Assembly: GCF_022539505.1 (NCBI RefSeq) | Contig: NC_061512.1 | Location: 254,464,510-254,528,509, forward strand | Direction of reading: 5' to 3' | Length of the DNA: 64,000 nucleotides | From: Lolium rigidum | Taxonomy: Eukaryota; Streptophyta; Magnoliopsida; Poales; Poaceae | Part shown: piece by piece, positions 22,448-32,222 of the stretch | Layout of the letters: every line of letters starts with the position of its first letter | How positions within the stretch are numbered: position 1 is the stretch's first letter | The notes under the pieces: generated by a model | What the model was told of the DNA's origin: nothing | Databases searched by the model: none | What the model saw: only the letters and a program-made list of their open reading frames with translations | Translations under genes and position numbers: made by a program

Positions 22448-24585
22448 GTAGCTAGATACATGATTTTTTTGGTTTGATAATGTATAGACCTTGTTTATCA
22501 ACTTCATTGAATGCTTACTATATGACATAAGAATAATATGTGCACTGGTTTTTCATTTTATCGATTACTTTTTGAATTTTTATCCCCATTTATTTAATCT
22601 TAATCAAATTCTAGGTTTTACCAAGATTTAAACAAGTTTAAAACATGAATATGAAAAAGTAAGCCTGTATCGATCCTTCTTAGTCACTCCAAAATGAAGC
22701 TCGTGGGAGATTTTTGAAATTTCCATTATTTTTCTTATTTGAATATGTCTAGACCTTGTTTATCAACTTGAATGCTTACTATATGACATACAAATACTAT
22801 GTGCTTTGGTTTATGATTTTGTTGTTGAATTTTTATGCCCATTTAAATCTTGGTCAAATCCTAGGTTTGACCATGACTTAAACAAGTTTAAAACATGAAT
22901 ATGAAAAAGTAAGCATGTATCCTTCTTAGTCACTCAAAAATGAAGCTCTTAATTAGTAGGGTTTTTGAAATTTCCATGTTTGAAACCAAAAACCACTTAT
23001 CTTCACCATGCATGCTTGACTTCATAAGACGGAGTTTAGGGTTAGAGGTAGATACCTTATTTTTCAGGTTTAATATGTCTAGACCTTGTTTATCCATTTA
23101 ATTGAATGCTTATTATATGACATATATGAGATGACCTTGGTTTTTCATTTTTTTAAAATTTTTATGCCCATTTTAATCTTGGTCAAATCATAGGTTTGAC
23201 CAAGATTTGAACAAGTTTTAAACATGAACATGAAAAGGTAAGCATGTATGCTTCTTAGTTACTCCAAAATGAAGCTCTTGGGAGGGTTTTTGAAATTTCC
23301 ATGTTTGAAACCAAAAACCACATCTTTTCATGCTTGACTTCATAAGACAGAGTTTAGGGTTAGGGGTAGCCACATACATGATTTTTCTGGTTTGAATATC
23401 TCTAGACCTTATTTATCAACTTAATTGTATGCTTATTATATGACATAAGAAGACTATGTGCATTGGTTTTTCATTTTATTGCTTTTTTTGAATTTTATCC
23501 CATTTGTTGAATCTTGGTCAAATCCTAGGTTTGACCAAGATTTAAACAAGTTTAAAACATGAATATGAAAAGTAACATGCATCGATCCTTCTTAGTCACT
23601 CCAAAATGAAGCTCGCAGGAGGTTTTTGAAATTTCCATGATTTTTCTGGTTTGAGTATGTCTAGACCTTGTTTATCAACTTGAATGCTTACTATATGACA
23701 TACACAGACTATGTGCTTTGGTTTTTGATTTTTTTTTTGAATTTTTATGCCCATTTGAATCTTGGTCAAATCCTAGGTTTGACCATGACTTAAACAAGTT
23801 TAAAACATGAATATGACAAAGTAAGCATGTATCCTTCTTAGTCACTCCAAAATGAAGCTCTTGGGAGGGTTTTTGAAATTTCCATGTTTGAAAACCAAAA
23901 ACCACTTCTCTTCACCATTCATGCTTGACTTCATAAGACAGAGTTTACGGTTAGGGGGTAGATACATGAATTTTCAGGTTTAATATGTCTAGACCATGTT
24001 TATCAACTTAATTAAATTCTTACTATATGACATAAGAAGACCTTGGTTTTTCATTGTTTTTTTTTAAATTTTTATGCCCATTTGAATCTTGGTCAAATCC
24101 TAGGGTTGACCAAGATTTGAACAAGTTTAAAACATGAATATGAAAAAGTAAGCATGTATGCTTCTTAGTCACTCCAAAATGAAGCTCTTGGGAGGGTTTT
24201 CGAAATTTCCATGTTTGAAACCAAAAACCACATCTCTTCATGCTTGACTTCATATGACAGAGTTCAGGGTTACCGGGAGACACATGATTTTTCTGGTTTG
24301 AATTTGTCTAGACCTTGTTTATCAACTTAATTGAATGCTTACTATATGACATAAGAAGACTATGTGCCTTGGTTTTTCATTTATTTCGATTTATTTTGAT
24401 TTATTTTGAATTTTATGCCCATTTTTATGCCCATTTAAACAAGTTTAAATCATGAATATGAATAATTAGTCACTCCAAAATGTAGCTCTTGGGAGGGTTT
24501 TTGAAATTTCCATGTTTGAAACCAAAAACCACTTCTCTTCATGCATGCTTGACTTCATAAGACAGAGTTTAGGGTTTGGGGTAGA
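22448..24585. repeat. Satellite array, diverged right flank with older 600+318 periodicity
   Basis: The same monomer family continues but with many substitutions and indels. The telomere-like box is degenerate here (for example GTTAGAGG, TTACGGTTAGGGGG, TTCAGGGTTACC). Boxes fall at about 22448, 23048, 23366, 23958, 24275 and 24581, giving spacings of 600, 318, 592, ~317 and ~306. This suggests an older two-monomer unit of ~910-918 bp. Short minus-strand open frames occur in these monomers but follow from the repeat and are not called as genes. Confidence 0.9.
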
Positions 24586-24725
24586 CAGCACGCGCCGACT
24601 CGTGGACGCAATTTATTCTCTATCCCCCTGACATGCACTTGCCACTGTCTTCAATAGTCTGACACGAGCAGTGAAGCTTTTATTGGAGCCCAGCGGAGAG
24701 GGCCTCCATTTCTCGAGCGGTAGCG
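24586..24725. other. Unassigned sequence between satellite and MITE
   Basis: A short GC-richer stretch starting GACAGCACGCGCCG. No gene or repeat was recognised. Confidence 0.4.
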
Positions 24726-25115
24726 AGGTGACATGCACCCCGTGTGACATGCGGCCTAAATCCAAATTGAAACATTGCGAAAAAATCTGAAATAAATCAT
24801 GCACGTTCACAGCACATATTAAGATAACCCCTAAAAATTTCAGATCAAAATTCGAAATATACATCGAGAAACAAAAAAGAGAAACTTAGATGTGAATAGT
24901 CTACATAGAAACTCAGATTTCAATTCGGGAACTATTCATGACAGATTTCTCTTTTTTTTTCTCGATGTATGTTTCGAATTTTGATCTGAAATTTTTAGGG
25001 GTTATTTTAATATGTGCTGTGAACATGCATTATTTTTTCCAGATTTGTTCACAATGTTTAAATTTGAATTTAAACCGCATGTCACACGGTGACATGCAAT
25101 AGGTGCATGTCACCT
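24726..25115. mobile_element. Foldback MITE, ~390 bp
   Basis: Two long inverted arms surround a ~50-bp loop. The left arm is about 24726-24889, starting AGGTGACATGCACC. The right arm is about 24941-25115, ending GGTGCATGTCACCT. The arms are highly similar in reverse complement through GTGTGACATGCGG, CACAGCACATATTAA, ATAACCCCTAAAAATTTC and ATACATCGAGAAA. The right arm has an extra ~14-base piece holding another GCATGTCACC copy. No coding frame is present and no target duplication could be confirmed. The structure fits a foldback or Mutator-type MITE, and its transcript would be a long hairpin. Confidence 0.75.
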
Positions 25116-28100
25116 GATCTGCGGTGACGCTGGGGCTAAAAAGAAGATTTTTTTCCTCCATCAAGTCAATGAAAAAATACCCCTTTTTCACCTTGCGCGA
25201 CATGACGCGCGCCCGACACGCTCTGGACGCGCCAGTGCGTCGACGAGCGTCGTCGACCCAGGCCCCCTCTCGCCCTTTCCCTTCTCCCACGCACTCCCCT
25301 GGACAACAGCAGCCCGCCAGACACGCTCCCGTGCCGGCGTGCACGCCGGAACCGTGACGTCGCCCGCCATGGCCTCCGTCACGTTCCCATCCCTGGAGCC
25401 TATATAAACCCCTCCGCTCGCCTTGGACAGCACCACCACAACTAGAAACATCCTCCTCTCCCTCCTAGAGCCTCCCTCTCTCCCTCCCTGCAGCACACCG
25501 GAGCAAAAAGCTCGCCGGCAACCACACCAAAAGCCGCCCAAACTTTCGCCACCCTAGCCTACAACACCTATACCACTTTGAAGCCCTTGGAAAGAGCTTT
25601 CCAACGCAACCAACCCCGCCTTAATCCGAGCTCCGAGGTGAAAGTTATGGCCCCCGCAAGTTGGCAGCATCGGGAGGAAGACGACGGCCCAGCGCCGTCG
25701 GATCCCGATCCGACGCGCCGCGTGCTCCGCCTGCACTCGACGTGCATGCGCCATGCATGCGTGGCCCAGGCCGCAGCTGGGCCGGCCCACTTCTTTCCCG
25801 CCCCCGTTTGATTCAAATTTTCGTTTAATTCTTTTTCAGTTAAATTGCTATCAGATGCTTTGCTAGAAATCAAATATCTCCAAATCTACTTGGCCATTTT
25901 TAGTGAATTTAGAACGGTTGGAAGCATGTGAAATTATCTACACAATGACATTGGATTCAAACCCATATCTGTTGTAGAATTAAATTAGAAAAATAAACAA
26001 GACATGGACTTTTATGACTTAGAATAATTCTTAAAAATCAACCAGAAATGCTTTTGAGTTGTTTCCAACTCCTATAAATCACATTTCACTTGAACTAATT
26101 GTTTATGCAAAAATATGCCATGCTTAATTTGAATGATCATGGCCTAGTTAAATTAAAAGACTATATGGCTAATTCTAGTCAAAGATATTGTCCAAAACTA
26201 TTTAAAAATAATAGGGGAGTTTTTCTCACACTTAAATCTTGCCATGAACAATTCAAAATGAGGTAGAGACTCTGGTCATATATGTCTCATATGAATTGTT
26301 GATGATATTGAATCACCTTAATGGTAGTTTTGAACTTAGTTACAACTATGTGTTAAATCATATGAGAGGTTTTCCTCTCATTTAAATCTTGTTCTCAAGT
26401 AATTCAACATGAGGTAGTGACCATGGTCTATAAAATCTCATATTGAGTTATTTCGTGACATTAAATCACTACCATGTTAGTATCAAATTGCATGAGGTAT
26501 GGAACCTCATTTAAATCATTTTCTTAAATGATCAGTATGAAGAGGTTGACTTTGGTCAACCTAGGTCATATATTGTTCATGAGAGAAATTAAATCTTAAT
26601 AAGATAATGAGAGGAAATTATTTCTCTAAGTAATTGAAAGTAACACCTAAGTTAGTATGAGAGGAATTATTTTTCTTAAAATAAGAAAGGAACACATCCA
26701 CCCACTTAATAGTAGTGTGTGATGCTAGTTTAAAGTTGTGTAAATCTTGTGTGTGCTTAGTTTAGTATGTAAGTTTGGTATGATGATTGTATACCCCGTA
26801 TTCGTATTTTAGACGCTAGTACCAAGGAGTATCAAGAAGAGGAGGAGGTCTACTTCCAAGGAGAAGAAGGCCACTTCGACCAATTCCCCAACCAAGGCAA
26901 GATAATACTCTTGCAAAGTGCAAAGCTCACCATGAGCAAGGCATTACCCCATTTACTTTATGCTTATGATCCTATTTCCCAGTTTTACTTTACAAGATTT
27001 ATTTACTTTTGTTTTATCAAAGTACTTCTGATTTATGATTCACTTGATTAGTATTGGATTAGTACAAGAGTATCAAGGTTAGCCTAGAAGCAAAGCAAAG
27101 TACTTAGCACCCCTCATACTTAGATTCTAGTGCTAAATTAAAAGTGACTACCTTAGTTGGGAACTTGTGAAATGAAATGACTTTGAAAACCTTGGAATGA
27201 TGAGTCATTCTATTTGAAAGATTTTGAAGGTGAATATGATCGGTGAATGACTTGGTGAACTTTACAAAAACTGATGGTTGGGTTCGGATGCGATACCATT
27301 CCAATTTTACAAGTACCCCCACAATACCTGAATCTGGGTAAGGCTTAGCTGGAAATTTAGGTGTCTTAGTATGGGTTCCCTCTGAACATGCGTCATAGGG
27401 GTTATGCCGAGGCTGCCTCCGTTGAAAGTGAAATGACGTGAACTGAGGTGAATTGTACGGCCAAGCCTCGTGCGGTTCCCGGGATAACAGTTGGCTATCA
27501 CCGGGAGGCCAAGCTCATGGGGAGAGGTGCCTATACTAGGGTATGTAAATGAAAGGTTAGGATTGATAGTTCGCGTCATCGCGTACGATAAATCAGGGCC
27601 GCTTACCCCGACGAGCTATTGCAATTGTTGTGGCACAAGTGTACAACCTCTGCAGAGTTTAACCTATTCGAATAGCCGCGTCCGCGGTCATGGACAGTTG
27701 GGAAGGCCATACTGTTCCATCTTCAGAACTTTTCTAAAACTATGAATGGTGAATGGTGACTTGTGAATTTGAATTGAAAAGGTGACTTTGACTTCGAATC
27801 ACAACAGAGTTGTGGGAATGACACTAATGTTCCCACTTGAGTTAGTTAGTACATGAAGAGTTGTTTACTAAAAGGTTTGTGAACTAAAATTGGCTTTATG
27901 CAAAATAAACTAGAGCTTAGCACCCCCTTACTAGAATTGTTAGCACTTATATTAGTATTAGTTTGCGAGTACTTTAAAGTACTCACGGCTGTGTCCCTGG
28001 CTATTCAAATGGCCAGACTATGAAGAGGAGCAGAACTATCAAGAGGACGACCAGCAGGACGCCTACGACAACTAGGGAATCTTCTGACGTCAGACGTTGG

Positions 28101-28346
28101 CCTGTGGACTAGAGAGTCCCTTCTATTTACGCTTCCGCTATGAAACTATGAACTTTGTGTCCGTTGATCAATAGATCAACTATTTGTGTAATATTGGATC
28201 ATGTGATCTCTATTTGTAAGACGACTATGGTATGTAATGGATGATGACTTATGATATTCAACTCGTTATGTCTCGCAACAACAATATTCCTGGGATTGCG
28301 ATGTATGGCATAACAGGCACCTGGACTTAAAAATCCGGGTGTTGAC
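25116..28346 (+). repeat. Long LTR (probably solo) of a Gypsy element; left end uncertain
   Basis: The right end AAAAATCCGGGTGTTGACA is, from memory, the end of a Triticeae Gypsy LTR normally followed by a TTGGTATCAGAGC primer site. Here no primer site follows, and LINE coding sequence starts at once at 28347. A promoter-like CCTATATAAACCCC sits at 25399-25412, followed by a CT-rich leader. If both belong to one LTR it is at least 2.95 kb long. The left boundary is not visible and may lie in or next to the MITE. Open frames (for example 25188-25541, 25568-25873) are GC-rich shadows without recognised domains. Confidence 0.5.
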
Positions 28347-29678
28347 AGTTGAGGCTTGGGATGATGATCCAGATCCTATGGCAGTGATGCAAGAGACCTG
28401 GATGAAGATTCATGGCCCGCAACCTCCATGGTGTGAATGAAACTATATTGCTCAAGCTGTGTCTATGTGTGGTATTCTTGAAGAGATTTACTGGATGAGT
28501 GTGTTCAAGGATTGTGCTGAGGTGGTGAGAGTGAAGATAAAATGTAGGGACTCTACTAGGATTCCTGCTGGCATACTTTTCCACTTCCAAGGAAAATTTC
28601 ATCAATTGTTGTTTGAGGTAGAGGGTGAGCTTGCTATGGGTGTGGCAGAAGACCCTCCTCCACCACCTCCCCCTCCCTCTGATGGCAATGATGAACATGG
28701 AAATGATGGACAGACTAGGGAAAGGCAAGATGGTATGGATACTGACAGAAGCAGTGCAGCAGGAAATGCCACTGCAAACCATGTTGTGGTGACTCCTGGT
28801 GCCTCCAGCTCTGGATCTGTGGTGAGAAGACTAATCTCTGATGATGAAGAGGTGAAAGAGTATGTTGATGGTGCAGATGTGTATGATTTACTGCTAAAAA
28901 TGGTTGTGTGGATGAGAATGGTAGGTTTATCTAGAGGAGTGGTTCTAGCATAGCTGAGGAGACAATGAGTGAGCAAATCCAAAACTTCGTCTTGGATGAT
29001 CAAGTGAATCTTGCTGATAAACAGGGGGGTGATCTGGGTAATATGGAGATGGGTTCTGGTGGTCAGGAAGTTGCTCTGCCAAAATATATCCTTCCTAATT
29101 TTGAGAAGACTGACAAAGAAGAAGCAGCGATGGACATAGATCAGCAAGGAAAACAAAAGAAGAAGAAAGTCTGGGGCCATGTTCAAGCTACAAGGCAGAG
29201 CTCTAGGGTGGACAGTTCTATGAATGTGATGAAGAAGGCTATTGAATACAAGAAAAAGAACAACCTGGAGGAGCCCAACAGAAAGATGAAAGGTATAATG
29301 CATTCTAATGCTTTTCAGTCCTTAGATGTTGATTACCTTGAATCTTTAGCTAGGAATGTTGGTGTTGATATTTCTGATGTTAGTGCTAGTGGTGAAAAAG
29401 AGGAAAATCAGGATACTCATTCTAGAGATCTTAGGAGTGTGCTGGTTTCTCCTATGGATGTGTTAGTAGATTTGGAGATTCCTAGGGAGATTATAGCTCA
29501 TGAATCTCTGTGTGTGCCTGTTTTATCTAATAATGTAGAGCTAGTAAATACCCCTCTGATTAGTAGTAGGAAAAGTAGAGAGGAGTGTGAAGATGAAGGA
29601 GAAAAATGGATAGAGGTTATTAGGAAATCACGGGGCAAGCACCCTAAGAAGAGATACAATGTTAATTTCCTTTTTTAA
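28347..29678 (+). pseudogene. LINE ORF1 remnant
   Basis: The first ~200 codons read as the DUF4283/zinc-knuckle type nucleic-acid-binding ORF1 of plant L1 elements (PMAVMQETWMKIHGPQPPWCE, then VVRVKIKCRDSTRIPAG and FHQLLFEVEGE). A stop follows PPWCE at about 28438. A Pro run and an acidic segment follow, then a hydrophilic open frame 28965-29678 with a Lys-rich patch (QKKKKVWG) and a basic end (KSRGKHPKKRYN). The stretch is one protein broken by a stop and frameshifts. The N-terminal DUF4283 half is missing. Confidence 0.75.
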
Positions 29679-30212
29679 TATTAGAGGAATTACTGCACCT
29701 GGTAGGAAAAGGTGTCTAGAGGATACTGTTATTCCTTTGAAAGTTGATTACATTGGTTTTCAGGAGACCAAAAAAGGAGAAATTCTCTAAGTCTTTCTTG
29801 AAAACCATTTTAGGGAATAGAAATTTTGAGTGGAATTTTCTATCTGCAGTTGGTTCTGCTGGTGGGATTCTAGTTGGGGTTAATAATGATATTTTTGAGG
29901 TTGTTTCTTGGGTCATTAAGTCTTTCTCTGTTAGTGCAATTGTTAGGATTAGAAGTTATGGTATGGAGATTAGGATTACTATAGTTTATGTCTCACCTTA
30001 TGAGGAGGGCAAAGATGCTTTTATTTCAGAATTACATGAGTTGTGTTTGAGTTGGGATGGGCATGCCATGATTGGAGGTGATTTCAATCAGGTTAGATCC
30101 CAATGTGATAAGAGTAATAGAGTTATAGATTTCAAATGGGATGACAAATTTAATGCTTGGATAGATTTGTGGGCTTCAGTAGAGATGTGTTTAGCTGGTA
30201 GATCTTTTACAT
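29659..30212 (+). pseudogene. LINE ORF2 N-terminal part: APE-type endonuclease (5' half)
   Basis: The frame starts at an ATG that overlaps the ORF1 stop by about 20 bases and reads FFNIRGITAPGRKRCLED, then GFQETKK (catalytic Glu region), GGILVGVN, IVYVSPYEE and GGDFNQVRSQCDKS. This is the order of an L1 endonuclease. A frameshift lies near 29775. The frame ends at AGRSFT, where the CACTA element begins at 30213. It resumes at 42627 with the SRIDRIF block. Confidence 0.85.
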
Positions 30213-30420
30213 CACTACAAGAGATGGGGGATTTGTTGACGAAAACCCTGGTGACAAAAATGCATACCGTCATGGATGTGTCCTTATAGGTGACGAATTC
30301 ATCTTTCGTCAAGCATTTAAGGTAATGCTTGACGGTATGATTTGTCGTCAAGAAAAAATCGTCACCCATTACCCAAGCGGGAAGGGCTTCCATCGTGTCT
30401 GTTAATAGGTGACGAAATCA
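30213..30420. repeat. CACTA left terminal and subterminal repeats
   Basis: After the CACTACAA terminus there are repeated TGACGAA / TTCGTCA and GTGACA / TGTCAC motifs in both orientations (for example about 30237, 30290, 30303, 30344, 30360, 30407 and 30430). In En/Spm-type elements such subterminal repeats are the transposase-protein binding sites. The matching right-hand cluster is at 42350-42610. Confidence 0.8.
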
Positions 30421-30941
30421 AAGATCGAGGTGACGAAATATTACTAAGTTACTTTATTAAATGTTATTAGTTTTATATATCATGCGTGACCCAGTTGTCA
30501 GGAACATATTTAATTAAGTAAAAATTGTGGTTTGGAAGAATCGAACAAGGGCTTCGGCGTGACCGACGCGGAGTCTTACCGCTAAGGTAGATATGGAATT
30601 TTGATCTGGATCCGTAAGTAGTCTATTCTACATATTTATTTCAATGGTGTGATCTAGATGTTACGACATAATAATTCCCTTATTAATATTTATGTCGGCC
30701 GAGGGTGCCTCGTTTAAGTCGCGCCGCTAGCAGACACGGCCTATATAGGTGCTCTTGCTAACAGTCGAATCGACTAGGGTTCTCGTCGAGGTGAGAAGAA
30801 TTCCGTGAAGGCTCCATTGTGGTGGCGGCGAGACGCATCATCGGTGAGTTGTCCTGATTGTTCGTTAGGTCTAGATTTTTTAATCAGTTGTCAAGATCTG
30901 TTCTGAAGAACGTTGGCATGTTCTTAACTGAATTGTAGGCA
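30421..30941 (+). promoter_or_regulatory. CACTA transposase promoter and leader with probable intron
   Basis: A TATA-like CTATATAGG lies at 30741-30749, about 200 bases upstream of the transposase ATG. A GGTGAGTT donor near 30843 and an acceptor TTGTAG just before 30939 suggest one intron in the leader that ends three bases before the ATG at 30942. No other gene is present in this stretch. Confidence 0.55.
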
Positions 30942-31177
30942 ATGGATCGAAGTTGGATAACTGATGGCACCCAGAAGTTCACAACAAAGTACATGGCAGG
31001 TGTTAGGGATTTCATCAAGTTTGCGCGAGAACACTTGGACAATACAGATGAACCAATCTTGTGCCCTTGCAAGGACTGCCTAAATCTGATACGTCAGGAT
31101 ATAAAAACAGTCGAGGATCACTGCAATTGTTCAGGTATGTCCATGACGTATACAAGATGGACTAGACATGGGGAAGA
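30942..31177 (+). pseudogene. TNP2-type CACTA transposase, first exon (Transpos_assoc domain)
   Basis: The frame opens MDRSWITDGT and has YMAGVRDFIKFA, a CPCKDC cysteine pair and YTRWTRHGED, the hallmarks of the transposase-associated N-terminal domain. It then meets the Helitron at 31178. Removing the Helitron joins GGGGAAGA with TTTTAGTGATGAC and continues the same frame as GEDFSDDEG at 35091. This segment is therefore intact coding sequence of a split gene. Confidence 0.88.
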
Positions 31178-31858
31178 TTTATTATATTATTAAAACAACA
31201 ACCAAACAACGGCCTCGATTTAACAATTCGTTGTTACAACAACTCAATGGTCGTGATTAATTAACGATCTCATGTAATCTCGGAATAGCCATACCGGGCG
31301 CGTGGACTCTTTGTGATTGATCGCAACAAGATGCAAATCAGGATATGCAAAACAGAACGACATGATAAATCTACTTTGTGACATATCGCATGATGTATTT
31401 AAAACACGATAGCAATGCACGTGCAACGACCATCCAAGACGTACGCATCTGTCACACCGGCCGGCGGATCGAAGGAACTATCACCTGCCTGATATTCCCG
31501 TCGAACGGCCTCGCCTAATGCAGCAAACTGATGCATGAGGGAAACTTTCCCTCCAGCTCCGCCCCCGCGAGTCGCGAACCCTAGGCCCGTCGAGCCGAAG
31601 ATCAACTGCGCGGGGCTGACAAAGCTCCATGGTGCCCTCGAGCAGGCTGGCCACCATTGCCATGATCGACCGTGTACTAAGGAAGAAGTCGTTACATCCC
31701 TATAGCTGTCCAGTCTAGATTTCCAGTAAAGGCGGAAACACGCATGGATGGGTGTCCAAGAGCAACCTGCATTCATCGAGCTGAAACGGCGATCTCGCGT
31801 GAACAAATTGTCGAGAAACATCAAGGCCCCTTTAGTATGGCAAGGTCTACAACGAGCC

Positions 31859-32222
31859 GGATCGACATGACGATTTGGCGATAACCGACGCGCACAAAGG
31901 CCATGTGTTGGGCGACTACATGCGGCAGACATAGCACGCCGGCAAGAGAGCCATGATCGGCCGCGCCTGTGCAGATTAGTCCTTCTAAAGGTACAGTGTT
32001 TGAAAGTTTTTTTTTGACAATTGAGATTAAATTGCTCAGCTGGATCGACATGACGTTTTGGCGATAACCGACGCCCACAAAGGCCATGTGTTGGTCGACT
32101 ACATGCGGCAGACATAGCACGCTGGCAAGAGAGCCATGATCGGCCGCGCCTGTGCAGATTAGTCCATCTAAAGGTACAGTGTTTGAAAGTTTTTTTTTTT
32201 TACAATTGAGATTAAATTGCTC
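31859..32222. repeat. 183-bp tandem duplication inside the Helitron
   Basis: Two adjacent copies (31859-32041 and 32042-32222) both start GGATCGACATGACG and end GAGATTAAATTGCTC, with roughly 95 percent identity by eye. A T-run of differing length lies near the end of each. The unit is GC-richer than the rest of the Helitron. Confidence 0.9.

Noticed and set aside
23675..24283. Two similar minus-strand open frames (FQTWKF..SQELHFGVTKK)
   Set aside because: They are the same satellite monomer read twice. The similarity follows from the tandem repeat, and the homogenised copies do not keep the frame open.
16805..24585. Possible CRISPR-like or interstitial telomere array
   Set aside because: Units are 340-600 bp with no short repeat/spacer pattern, and the telomere-like box occurs once per unit, not in tandem.
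26297..28351. LTR limits TGATATTG..GTTGACA with GTTGA duplication
   Set aside because: GTTGA precedes a TG at 26302 and follows the LTR end at 28347, but the promoter at 25400 would fall outside. A 5-bp match is easily chance.
28602..29303. 233-residue minus-strand open frame
   Set aside because: It is antisense to LINE ORF1 and has no recognisable domain.
31399..32115. 238-residue minus-strand frame in the Helitron
   Set aside because: It is created largely by the 183-bp tandem duplication. No domain or splice structure supports a gene.
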